Of a stretch of 64,000 bases of DNA, positions 1 to 8,934 are shown piece by piece. The notes under the pieces are model-generated. The model was not told where the DNA came from and made no database searches. It saw only the letters and a program-made list of their open reading frames with translations. This DNA comes from Winogradskyella sp. (GTDB taxonomy: Bacteria > Bacteroidota > Bacteroidia > Flavobacteriales > Flavobacteriaceae). How positions within the stretch are numbered: position 1 is the first letter of the stretch; each line of letters opens with the position of its first letter. The DNA is taken from positions 1-64,000 of the forward strand of contig NZ_JADGDZ010000009.1 in NCBI RefSeq assembly GCF_016744625.1, written 5' to 3'. A program made the position numbers and the translations under genes.

Positions 1-570
1 AGCTGTATTATTATCTCCAGATGTATTTAAAAAAAGTGTTTCTACTCCGATACCTACATTAAAATTACCATTAATATTATTATAGAGTGCTCTATAGCTG
101 TTGGCAAGATTACCATTTCCTGTAGTATTTCTATTAAGTGCCAAATGTCCATTAGCGGTATTGTTATCTCCATCTGTATTTGAATATAGTGTAGAGTGTC
201 CAATGGCATTATTGTTATTACCTGTGATATTTGAAAACAATGCAGATCTTCCATTCGCTGTGTTATTACTTCCTACAGTATTATCTCTCATCGCGAAGCC
301 ACCAGTAGCTGTATTACTGGCTCCTGTAGTATTGTTACCCAATGCTGTAAGTCCAAGACCAGTATTTATAGCTCCTGTTTCATTATCTCTTAATGCACTA
401 GCACCAATGGCAGTATTGCCGCTTGGCGTTAAGTTTGATTTTAATGCTTCACGCCCCATTGCAGTATTATTTTGCCCAGATATATTTGAATATAATGTTT
501 CGGAACCAACCGCAGTATTACTTGAACCAGCCGAGTTTGAATACAATGCGTTAAAGCCTATGCCAACATT
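1..570 (-). repeat. In-frame tandem repeat, 51-bp period (11 units plus a partial)
   Basis: Translation of the minus strand from 570 down to 1 gives eleven consecutive 17-residue units with the signature N-x-A-x-G-x-x-A-L-x-x-N-x-x-G, so the DNA period is 51 bp. The units diverge strongly at codon level, which points to an old protein repeat rather than a recent slippage array. Further units probably continue beyond the left edge. Confidence 0.8.
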
Positions 571-1080
571 TTCATTATTTCCATTATCTATCCGTCCAGC
601 ATCAATACCTATAAATAATGAAGAACCATTTGTTTCAGATTTCCCATCTGTTAGATCATTTATTTTAGTTGTTACGTTATCTGCAACTGTTGCTCTTTCT
701 GCATGCTTTGCATAAGGTACTGCCATAAATTCAGTTGCATCAAAAAATATATTGCCACCACTATAACCGATAGAAGTTTGAAGAAAATGTTGGTTTGCAC
801 TCCAATCTATAGTTGCAAATGTCCCAGAAAGCGGTGTTGTATCTGTACCAATATTTAGTAATACTAAACCATTAGAATCTGTAGTGATAACATGGTCTTC
901 TTGATAAACAATAGTGCCGTTATTTGTACTTTGATGTATGCTAAATTGTACTGTCATTAATGTATTGGCAAGTACATTACCATTGGTGTCTTTTAAAATG
1001 GCTTTATAATTAATGCCTTGTTGAGCAAAGCCAATGCAGCCTAGTAGTACAATAATAATTGCTGTAATTTTTACTTTCAT
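1..1080 (-). CDS. Adhesin-like surface protein with YadA-head-like 17-residue repeats (C-terminus off the window)
   Basis: The gene starts with ATG at 1080 and stays open to base 1, giving 360 visible residues. A signal peptide (MKVKITAIIIVLLGCIGFAQ) ends at about residue 20. Residues 21-150 form an N-terminal domain, seen in flavobacterial tail-fibre-like proteins, that ends in a VPYAKHAERA-type segment. From residue 171 on there are eleven full copies of a 17-residue repeat of the form N-T/V-A/G-x-G-x-x-A/T-L-x-x-N-x-x-G-x-x, which resembles the head repeats of trimeric autotransporter adhesins. Such proteins often end in a coiled coil or a peptidase S74 chaperone, but that part lies outside the window. 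A surface or secreted role in adhesion is inferred. It is transcribed in the same direction as the T9SS genes to its right. Confidence 0.75.
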   Translation of the reverse strand, partial: MKVKITAIIIVLLGCIGFAQQGINYKAILKDTNGNVLANTLMTVQFSIHQSTNNGTIVYQEDHVITTDSNGLVLLNIGTDTTPLSGTFATIDWSANQHFLQTSIGYSGGNIFFDATEFMAVPYAKHAERATVADNVTTKINDLTDGKSETNGSSLFIGIDAGRIDNGNNENVGIGFNALYSNSAGSSNTAVGSETLYSNISGQNNTAMGREALKSNLTPSGNTAIGASALRDNETGAINTGLGLTALGNNTTGASNTATGGFAMRDNTVGSNNTANGRSALFSNITGNNNNAIGHSTLYSNTDGDNNTANGHLALNRNTTGNGNLANSYRALYNNINGNFNVGIGVETLFLNTSGDNNTA

Positions 1081-1098
1081 CTATCCTAATGTTTTGTT

Positions 1099-1106
1099 CA
1101 AAAGTA
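1099..1106 (-). promoter_or_regulatory. Putative -7 promoter element TACTTTTG upstream of the adhesin-like gene
   Basis: On the minus strand the sequence TACTTTTG matches the Bacteroidota -7 consensus TAnnTTTG and lies about 20 bases before the ATG at 1080. No clear TTTG -33 element was found at the usual distance, so support comes from the -7 box and its position only. Confidence 0.35.
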
Positions 1107-1259
1107 GAATGAAGAAAGAATAGCGACTATGACCATTGTAACAAAGATTGCAACATATGTAACATTGCTCTTAAACCACTGTGATTAGTGGTCTTTAGTC
1201 TATTAAAAAAGAGTGATTTGTAGTTGTGATGCGCAAATACATCAAATAAATAAGGGGTA

Positions 1260-3608
1260 TTATCGCCTCAAAGCAAAATGGCCAGTATAAATTTTACCGT
1301 CTAAAAATTTTGCAATGAACCAATAATCATCACTTGGTAATGGGTTTCCATTTAGAGTTCCGTCCCAACCTCCGCTGAGTGTAGTTTGCTCAGTAATCAA
1401 TTTTCCGTAACGGTTAAAAATCTGAACAGTTTCAATCTGATTGAATTGTGTATTGGTGCCAATAACTCTCCAAGTTTCATTTTTGGTATCACCATTTGGT
1501 GTAAAGAATTTAGGGAAACCTAAAACTGATATTTCTTCTTCTATAGTGCCACAACCGTTTCGATCTCTAATATAAACTGTATGAAACCCTTCAGAAATAT
1601 TTGTAAACACATTACTTTCTTGATAGAACCCATTACTGTTATCTATTGCAAATTCATACACACCATTGCCAGAAATATTTATAGTAACTGTGTTTGTAGG
1701 ATCTATGCCTTCTATAGAAACACTTTCAATGGTTGCCATTTCAGATGGAAAAACAGTTATTGCTCTACTAGACGAGCAACCATTCGGATCCGTTACAATA
1801 ACTGTGTAAGTACCAGCTTCGTTAATATCATTAAATAGTGTAGTTACATTAGTTAACGTACCATTAAAGAACCATTCGTAGTAATAGTTATTTGGTAAGT
1901 CGTTAAGCACACCTCCAAAAATAGTAATGATTTCTGGGAATGTATTGAGACAATAAATTAATGTTTCATCAGCCTCTAAAAATGGAGTATATAATACATT
2001 AAGGTTTACTGTAGATATACTAAAACATTGATTATTATTTTTAACTTTTACAAATAAAGTCTGAGAATCTATAATTATATTTTCATATGTATTAGTAAGT
2101 GCATTTGTTTCACTAAATGCATCAGCTTCAGTTTCATAATATGTGACTTGGGCATTTGTTGGAATTTGAGTTATAATCGATGCGGAAATGTCGTTCAAAT
2201 TAAAATTAGCAAAACCATCCATAATGTCTCCATCACAAGTGCCTAAATCTGGAATGTTTAAAACGTTATTAGAAATTTGCAATTCTAATTCAGCAATATC
2301 AAAACAATTTGCGGCATTAATTATTCTTGCAAAGACAGTTTGCAAAAGTGTTGTATTCGGAAAACTTGTTGGATTTAAAATTGAATTTGTATTATCTACC
2401 GCATCAGCTTCATTTAAAAAAAAGCCTAGAACAGTAAGAGAACTATCATTATTAGTTAAATCATTTGAAGCATCAAATAAATTATAAGTTGTAAACCCAT
2501 CTTGATTAATATCGCATTCGATTAAAATAGAATCCATTACGATTGGCAAAGGAGCATATTCAATAACCACTTCACCATAAGAGATACAACCGTCAGCCAA
2601 ACCAACTTCAACAGTATATGTTCCTGGTTCTGTTACTGTATAAATGCCACAATTAAGACAATTAGCAGGCGTTGATTGTACTAAAACACCGTCTCTATAC
2701 CAATCAATAGAAGGTAATCCAGCTTCATCAACAATAAGGTCTAATGTTTCATCTTCGCATAACGAATTTCCTGTTGCAATAAGTCTACTTGGACCCAAAT
2801 CTGTGGATAGCTGAAAACTTCCTGCTTCTAAAAATACAGCCGAATCGTATCTGTAGTTCTGCTCATCTGCAATCACTAGTTTTACATGATAGGATTGGTT
2901 AGGTGTTACATTAGCAGTAGCAGTTAAAATAGCCGTTTGTCCATTGAAGTTAATTGGTGAGTTGACTCCATTATAACTTCCAAAATAAGTCTCATTTTCT
3001 GGTGGACAGCTTCCAGGAACTCCAGGTGTCACTGTCGTTGCTTTTACAGGTGTATTTGTATCTGGTACTAGCGCAATGTTTTCGTATTGATTTTGTCCAG
3101 CGGTAGGTCGAATTAAAAACCCAAATAAATCTGAAAATTGGCAACTATTAGGATTGTTTTCTTGGTATTCTTCTGAAGCAAAAATGTATCTAAAACTCAC
3201 TTGTGATGCTACAGAAGTAAAATCGAATTCTAGAATTGTTGCATTGATTGTATTAGTTTCGTTTAAGGCTGATTCTAAATCTGTATCTCCTTGCCAGTTT
3301 GTAGCATCATCATCACTGAGGCTATTATTTGGACCAGGAACATTTATAAGTCGCCCAGTACTTAAAACAATTCCACTTTCGAAAGGAAATACAGTGCCAG
3401 TCGCATCAAAAAAACCATAACTCTGATCTGTTCCGTTAAAATCACCGCCAACAGTATTTGTTACAGTGATATTTGTAATGCAATCGCTATCAATTAAAAT
3501 ATCTTCAATAAGTTGTTGTGGAGTATAAGTTTGGCTATCTACTGTAATATTCTGCGAATACGTACATAGCGAAAGTAACAAGGCAATTAATACAACTATT
3601 TGCTTCAT
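1260..3608 (-). CDS. Choice-of-anchor-L-like protein with T9SS type B sorting domain
   Basis: A secreted protein of about 782 residues. The open frame begins at 3629, but the ATG at 3608 gives a clean signal peptide (MKQIVVLIALLLSLCTYSQ), so that start was chosen. Residues ~20-265 resemble the choice-of-anchor L domain: an opening that promises a '...QQLIEDILI' segment, then FASEEYQE, then a VIADEQNYRYDSAVFLEAGSF-like strand. An Ig-like segment follows, then two modules starting C-D-x-x-x-D-G, and a C-terminal domain of about 85 residues (FPKFFTPNGD ... FNRYGKL ... GWDG ... DYWF ... GHFALRR) typical of the T9SS type B / gliding-motility-associated sorting signal. It should cross the outer membrane by T9SS and be held at the surface or released. 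The ligand is unknown. It is a paralogue of the next gene, 86 bp upstream. Confidence 0.85.
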   Translation of the reverse strand: MKQIVVLIALLLSLCTYSQNITVDSQTYTPQQLIEDILIDSDCITNITVTNTVGGDFNGTDQSYGFFDATGTVFPFESGIVLSTGRLINVPGPNNSLSDDDATNWQGDTDLESALNETNTINATILEFDFTSVASQVSFRYIFASEEYQENNPNSCQFSDLFGFLIRPTAGQNQYENIALVPDTNTPVKATTVTPGVPGSCPPENETYFGSYNGVNSPINFNGQTAILTATANVTPNQSYHVKLVIADEQNYRYDSAVFLEAGSFQLSTDLGPSRLIATGNSLCEDETLDLIVDEAGLPSIDWYRDGVLVQSTPANCLNCGIYTVTEPGTYTVEVGLADGCISYGEVVIEYAPLPIVMDSILIECDINQDGFTTYNLFDASNDLTNNDSSLTVLGFFLNEADAVDNTNSILNPTSFPNTTLLQTVFARIINAANCFDIAELELQISNNVLNIPDLGTCDGDIMDGFANFNLNDISASIITQIPTNAQVTYYETEADAFSETNALTNTYENIIIDSQTLFVKVKNNNQCFSISTVNLNVLYTPFLEADETLIYCLNTFPEIITIFGGVLNDLPNNYYYEWFFNGTLTNVTTLFNDINEAGTYTVIVTDPNGCSSSRAITVFPSEMATIESVSIEGIDPTNTVTINISGNGVYEFAIDNSNGFYQESNVFTNISEGFHTVYIRDRNGCGTIEEEISVLGFPKFFTPNGDTKNETWRVIGTNTQFNQIETVQIFNRYGKLITEQTTLSGGWDGTLNGNPLPSDDYWFIAKFLDGKIYTGHFALRR

Positions 3609-3694
3609 TTCTAGTTTTAGGGAAAGCAAAGATAAGCACCAAACCTTTATTAGAATTTATAAAAGATGTTAATATTAGCTTACGACCTCTAAAA

Positions 3695-6600
3695 CTAGCG
3701 CTTTAAAGTAAAATGCCCTTTAACTTCAAAAGAAATATTGCCACGTCTAACATCGGCAACAAACCAATAATCGCTTGTTGGCATTTCCTTACCATTATAA
3801 TAGCCGTCCCAACCAGATGTATTAGAGCCTATTTGTTTTAGGAGTTTACCATAGCGATCAAAAATATAAATGATAGTACCAGGTAGTGTTTCTACACCAA
3901 CGATATGCCAAGTGTCAAAATTACCGTCTGCATTAGGAGTAAAGAATTTTGGTATATCAATTACAAGTACCTCTTTAGTTACATTTGCACAACCATTTAA
4001 ATCTATAATAGTAACTGTATGGTAACCCATAGCTACGTTTTCAAAAAAGTTAGATTCTTGTGGTTCAAAATCATCTAGTTGATATAGGTAGTCACCTATA
4101 CCACTTATTGTAACTGTTATATTATTTGGGTCAGAGAAATCTACAACTTCAGTAACTTCAATTGTTGCAGCTTCAGATTCTGAGACTCCAAAAACACGCG
4201 TATTTTCACAACCAAATTCTGATGTTACTGTTACCCAATAACTTCCTATGTCTGTGATTTCAATTTCTGGTGTCATTTCACCAGTTGACCATACATACTG
4301 ATCTGTAGGATTATTAGTGTTGGCAGAAACTAGTAATGGCAAATTGTCTAAACAAATTACTTGATCATCAATATCAATAATGGGTAAAGGATTTATAATT
4401 ATTGAAAAATCAGTGGTACTATAGCAACCAGTACTATTATTTTCAACGCGAGCATAGATAATTTCACTATCAAAAGCCATGTAGTTGGTTTCTAATGCCG
4501 AATTTCCTTCTTGTGCCTGTAATTCTGCGTTATGATAAGTTACAGTGAATAGAGCAGGACTTTGACCATTTAATATACTAGAATTTTGTTGTGTTAAATC
4601 AAATTCTAAGAGTCCATCAAAATCATCATCACATGTCATTAAATCATTTGGTTGATTGGCTATTGGTAAAGGATTGATATTTAGGTTAAATTGATAATAA
4701 TTATAACAATGTGTAGTGCTAAACTGAGCTCTTACAAATAATGTATCAAAATTTGTTTGATAGGTGTAATTTGTATCTAAAGCATTTGTATTTGCGATAG
4801 CATCAGCTTCGTTTGTGAAATAACTGAACAAAACATTAAAGTTAACATCTACTGCTACCAGATTAATATCTGTTAAGTCAACACTACTAGTAGTATTAGC
4901 ACAGATATCATAAATCATAAAATCGTTGATGACAGGAGGTAGGTAAACAATTAAGTCTAATGGAAGTGTTACATAACAATTAGAAATTGTGTTTGTCACT
5001 TTTACATAAACCGTTTCATTACTTGTTGTGTTGATGTAATTTTCTGGATCAGTTATTGGATTAGCATTTAACTCTGAATCTTCAAAAGTTTCATAATAAT
5101 TAATTACAATATCATCTTGTCTCACATCTAAGAAGTCTAATTCTGCTTGTGTAAGATCAAAGCTTACAACGCCATCATAATCATCATCACATTGTATTAT
5201 TGGTGGTACACTAGGATTAACTTCAGGAACTTGAATAACATTCAATATGAATGATGTAATTGAATTACATATCGTTCCATTATCTATTTGTACAAATATT
5301 TCTTGTGGATTTACGGTATTTGCGTACTGAAGTGGAAGTGGGTTTGTGCTATTTTGTGCATCAGTTTCAGACGTATAAAAGGTAACGTTTTGAATATCTG
5401 AAATACCAGCAGAAACTTCTGTAACTCTAGTTGAAAAATCAAAAACCTCTGAACCGTCATTAGAAATATCATCACAAACAAACCAATCTGATGGTTCGTT
5501 GTATTGCGGATTTGTACCTACTTCTATAATAAATGAAGATGTGGTATAGCATGTTTCATCAGTAATATTTTCAACACGTACAAAAATGATTTGTGGGTTA
5601 CTAATATTTTGATATGTAGTTGTTTTGTCTATAGCATTTACTTTATTAGTAGCATCTGCTTGGTTGAGGTAATATGAAACTTCCTTACCAGTTTGTATAT
5701 CTAAGGCTTCAGAATCCTTAGTCTCAAAAAGATACTCTCCAACACCATCAGTTTCATCTTCACAAATATTATATTCATTGATATAGTTTGTTAAGTCACC
5801 AATGTAAGGTAAGGTATTTACTATGATATTTAATTCTTCAACCGAATGACATCCTGTTGAATTATTCTCAATGCGAATAAAAACAACTTCAGTTTGCGCT
5901 TCGTAATTTGATGGCGCTAAAATTACGTTCTCATTTAAATTAGCATCATTTAAACTGTTATGAAATGTTATTGTTCTATCAATAGTTGAGGTCACTATCT
6001 CTGGTGTACTATTCGTTAAATCAATAATAAATAAACCATCTCTATCTGCATCACAAATTATAATTTCTTCTGGTGTGCTGCTTTCAGGAGCTGGTAATAC
6101 TTCAACTTCAAATGAGTTTGTAGAAGAACAGCCAGTTTCATCAAAACTTATTCTAGGATATAATGTAAACGGATTTGAAACATTGGTATAAAAGTTTGGG
6201 AGCGCATTAGTATTGTTAATTGCGTCTAGTTCAGTTAAAAAATAGGTAACACTATAACCATCTTCGTTAAACGTGACGTCTGTGTCTAAAGAAGATAAAT
6301 CGGTTGTGGTTAACCCATCTTGGTCTTCATCACAAACACTTAAACTTACTACAGATTGAAACTCTACAATTGGAAATAAAATTAAGTCGAATTCTGCTTG
6401 GTCAGAACATGTTGGGCTCTCTAGCGTTATGTAAATCGTTTGTGGATTGCTTTGTGAAGCGTAAGTAACCATTGGATCAATAGGGTTTGTTTGATTATCC
6501 CTTTCTGTTTCCGTTTCGTAAAACGTAATCGTAATATCCTCTAATTCATGAAAAATACTTGTAGCAATACTATCAAAACTAAAATCTTCTGTACCATCAT

Positions 6601-8536
6601 TATCTATATCACATGCAGTAAAATCTCTAATAGATGTAGCTGTTAATAATAAATTGGTATGAAGTTCTATTGGTGTAACAGATGCACAACCTGTCGTATT
6701 ATTTTCTACTCTAATAAAAACAATTTGCTCATTACTAATACTATTAGCATAATTGGTGTCATCTGCAATTGGATTGGCACCAGAAAGTGCATCTTCATTG
6801 GTTTCATGAAATGTAACTGTAACACCTGTTATGCCTTCTAATACTTCAGGAATAATTGAGGTTAAATCAAATTCTGCAAATCCATCATGATCTGTATCAC
6901 ATGCATCTATATAATGATTTTCAGTATTTATAACCGGATTGTCTAAAACAGTAATATCTAAAGTCGTTGTACTAATACAATCTGTTTGTGGATTCCTAAC
7001 ACTTACATAAACTTGCTCGTTAATATTGGTGTTTACATAAGGCATTGGTAAAGCATTGCTGCCAGATGCTGCATCTGCTGCAGAACTATGATAAGTTACT
7101 ACAAGGTTAGTTTGCCCATTTGTTATTTCATCATCCTTAACGTTTAAATTTATCGCTGTAAATCCGTCTGCTGTTTGATCATCGCAAACTACTAATGGAC
7201 TTGGATCTACAAGTGTAGGTAATGGGTTTACAGTTAAATTTATAGTTGAAAATGCTAAACACCCATTATTGGTATCTTCAATTCTTGTATAAATGACTTG
7301 TGGATTTGATGTATTTTGAATTGAATTAGTAATTGCATTTAAACCAGTTTGAGCTTCTACATCTGTATAGTGATAAGAAATCGTATAGTTTGAAGCTGGT
7401 ACAGAAGCTAAAACTTCTCCATCTTTAGTCGATAAATTAAAAGTTTCTACACCATCATTACTTAGGTCGTCACATAATTCGTAATCTGAAATTGGATTTG
7501 AAGATTGTGTTGAACTCAATGTAATATTAACATCATCTTCAATAATACAACTACTACCAGATAATGGAATATCAATTTCTACACGATAGTTTCCAGATTG
7601 TACAGCATCAAATGTAGGTTGATCTGCAGATGGAACAAGTACACCATTAAGATACCATTGGTAAGTGGCATTTGCGTTTTGAATATTTCCATCTAAAAGA
7701 ACATTGCTTGCACAAGTAGATAGATCTTCACCTAAATCTACAGTAGCATTAAAACTATTACCTTCAATAAATACAGCAGAGTCATAGTTTTCATCCGTCT
7801 GATCTGCAATAACTAATTTAATTTGATATTGTACATTTGGTAGAATTGTAGCTGTTGCAGAAAGCACAGTAGTTCTTCCATTATAGTTGGTATCACCAAC
7901 ATTATAACCTTCAAAATATTGTTCGTTAGAAGCATCACAGAATCCAACAATTTCATCATGGACTGTATTAGTGTTAACAGGAGTTGTAGTTCCTGGAACT
8001 AAGGCAATATTATTATAAGGATTACCAGCACCAGCTTCGCGAATTAAAAAAGCAAAACCATCTGAATATTCACATGGAAAGTTACCAAAGTATTCTTCTG
8101 ATGCGAGTATGTAATTAAACTGTATTTGGTTAGAAATAGAAATAAAGTCGAATTCTATTGATGTGGCATTTAAGGTTCCTGTGATTCCCAAGGCAGATTC
8201 TAAATCGCCATCTGTTGTCCAAGAATTATCTCCATCGTTTAAGATGGTGTTGTTTTGCCCATTTCCTGCTGAATTTGCATTTCCTGTGGTTAGTACGACA
8301 CCATTTTGAAATGGAAAATTAGATGTACCACGTTCAAAGTATCCAAAACTGCCTAATCCTATCGAACTTCCATTTGAAGATGAAGAAATGTTAGACACAT
8401 CTACACAACCTTGAATAAGTGTGTTTTCAACAAGTTGTTGAGGTAATATCGTATTATCTACAGTAATCTGTTGAGCAAAACTCATGCTACAAATAAGGCA
8501 GAGAATTAGATTGAGGGAGCGATGAATACAATCCAT
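3695..8536 (-). CDS. Giant choice-of-anchor-L-like modular protein, T9SS type B (1613 aa)
   Basis: The ATG at 8536 gives a signal peptide ending SMSFAQ near residue 22. An N-terminal choice-of-anchor-L-like domain (motifs YILASEEYFGN and VIADQTDENYDSAVFIEG) is followed by an Ig-like segment. About eleven tandem modules of ~95 residues come next. Each opens with C-D/E-x-D-x-D-G-x-x-x-F-D-L and closes with Q-x-I-F-V-R-V-E-N...G-C; one module has a degenerate opening (ICANTTSS). The acidic D-x-D-x-D-G loops suggest calcium binding, which is inferred. The last ~85 residues (IPKFFTPNADG ... FDRYGKLL ... GWDGYYNG ... DYWF ... GHFTLKR) form a type B sorting domain. The design suggests a long surface filament or adhesin. 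It is probably exported by T9SS and belongs to the same family as the gene at 1260-3608. Confidence 0.85.
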   Translation of the reverse strand: MDCIHRSLNLILCLICSMSFAQQITVDNTILPQQLVENTLIQGCVDVSNISSSSNGSSIGLGSFGYFERGTSNFPFQNGVVLTTGNANSAGNGQNNTILNDGDNSWTTDGDLESALGITGTLNATSIEFDFISISNQIQFNYILASEEYFGNFPCEYSDGFAFLIREAGAGNPYNNIALVPGTTTPVNTNTVHDEIVGFCDASNEQYFEGYNVGDTNYNGRTTVLSATATILPNVQYQIKLVIADQTDENYDSAVFIEGNSFNATVDLGEDLSTCASNVLLDGNIQNANATYQWYLNGVLVPSADQPTFDAVQSGNYRVEIDIPLSGSSCIIEDDVNITLSSTQSSNPISDYELCDDLSNDGVETFNLSTKDGEVLASVPASNYTISYHYTDVEAQTGLNAITNSIQNTSNPQVIYTRIEDTNNGCLAFSTINLTVNPLPTLVDPSPLVVCDDQTADGFTAINLNVKDDEITNGQTNLVVTYHSSAADAASGSNALPMPYVNTNINEQVYVSVRNPQTDCISTTTLDITVLDNPVINTENHYIDACDTDHDGFAEFDLTSIIPEVLEGITGVTVTFHETNEDALSGANPIADDTNYANSISNEQIVFIRVENNTTGCASVTPIELHTNLLLTATSIRDFTACDIDNDGTEDFSFDSIATSIFHELEDITITFYETETERDNQTNPIDPMVTYASQSNPQTIYITLESPTCSDQAEFDLILFPIVEFQSVVSLSVCDEDQDGLTTTDLSSLDTDVTFNEDGYSVTYFLTELDAINNTNALPNFYTNVSNPFTLYPRISFDETGCSSTNSFEVEVLPAPESSTPEEIIICDADRDGLFIIDLTNSTPEIVTSTIDRTITFHNSLNDANLNENVILAPSNYEAQTEVVFIRIENNSTGCHSVEELNIIVNTLPYIGDLTNYINEYNICEDETDGVGEYLFETKDSEALDIQTGKEVSYYLNQADATNKVNAIDKTTTYQNISNPQIIFVRVENITDETCYTTSSFIIEVGTNPQYNEPSDWFVCDDISNDGSEVFDFSTRVTEVSAGISDIQNVTFYTSETDAQNSTNPLPLQYANTVNPQEIFVQIDNGTICNSITSFILNVIQVPEVNPSVPPIIQCDDDYDGVVSFDLTQAELDFLDVRQDDIVINYYETFEDSELNANPITDPENYINTTSNETVYVKVTNTISNCYVTLPLDLIVYLPPVINDFMIYDICANTTSSVDLTDINLVAVDVNFNVLFSYFTNEADAIANTNALDTNYTYQTNFDTLFVRAQFSTTHCYNYYQFNLNINPLPIANQPNDLMTCDDDFDGLLEFDLTQQNSSILNGQSPALFTVTYHNAELQAQEGNSALETNYMAFDSEIIYARVENNSTGCYSTTDFSIIINPLPIIDIDDQVICLDNLPLLVSANTNNPTDQYVWSTGEMTPEIEITDIGSYWVTVTSEFGCENTRVFGVSESEAATIEVTEVVDFSDPNNITVTISGIGDYLYQLDDFEPQESNFFENVAMGYHTVTIIDLNGCANVTKEVLVIDIPKFFTPNADGNFDTWHIVGVETLPGTIIYIFDRYGKLLKQIGSNTSGWDGYYNGKEMPTSDYWFVADVRRGNISFEVKGHFTLKR

Positions 8537-8934
8537 AAGTTTAGGTTAAGGTTAAAAGTCTAAGACTAGGATAGATTTGGGGCTAACTCTAACTCATACT
8601 TTATTGTGCTCGGAAAAGTAGAGTTATTAAAGACGAAATACAAATAAATACGATGAAATACACTAAACGTTAACATTTGAAATGAGATATGCCACATTCT
8701 AGTATAAAAAAGACCTCAAAAGAGGCCTTTTTTCCCAAATTGAATTTATAAGACATTTACATTTTAGTGTAAATGTGACTTAACCTTAAACTCAAAATCG
8801 TTATAATATGTTGAGGGAAATTAGCTTAAAAATGTGGAGGGAATTAACAATGATAAATGTTAATATGGTTAAAGTTATGACAAGAAATATATAACTACAA
8901 AAAAATAAGACGAATGGACTAAAATTTTAACAGT
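8537..8934. other. Intergenic region (398 bp) with a terminator and a second small hairpin
   Basis: No open frame of note. It holds a G/C-rich terminator hairpin at 8706-8735 and a second perfect 9-bp inverted repeat (ACATTTACA, loop of 6, TGTAAATGT) at 8753-8776 with no T run. The promoter of the 1613-residue protein gene should lie between the terminator and 8536, but no exact TAnnTTTG box was found there. Confidence 0.5.
8706..8735 (-). terminator. Rho-independent terminator, probably bidirectional
   Basis: AAAAAAGACCTC, an AAAA loop, then GAGGCCTTTTTT form a compact stem with A/T runs on both sides. On the minus strand it lies about 200 bp past the stop of the gene at 8935-10773, so it likely ends that transcript. 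Confidence 0.75.

Noticed and set aside
1..570. Regular repeats that could suggest a CRISPR array
   Set aside because: The period is 51 bp in a continuous reading frame with protein-level rather than DNA-level conservation. There are no identical repeats with unique spacers, and no cas genes are near.
101..715. Long plus-strand open frame (204 codons) opposite the adhesin-like gene
   Set aside because: It mirrors the 51-bp repeat on the other strand (repeating hydrophobic VLLLP-type units), lacks a sensible start context, and crosses the non-repeat domain boundary. It is a shadow of the real gene.
1170..1205. Small hairpin ACCACT...AGTGGT past the gene at 1260-3608 as a terminator
   Set aside because: The 6-bp stem is short and no T run follows on the minus strand, so it was not called.
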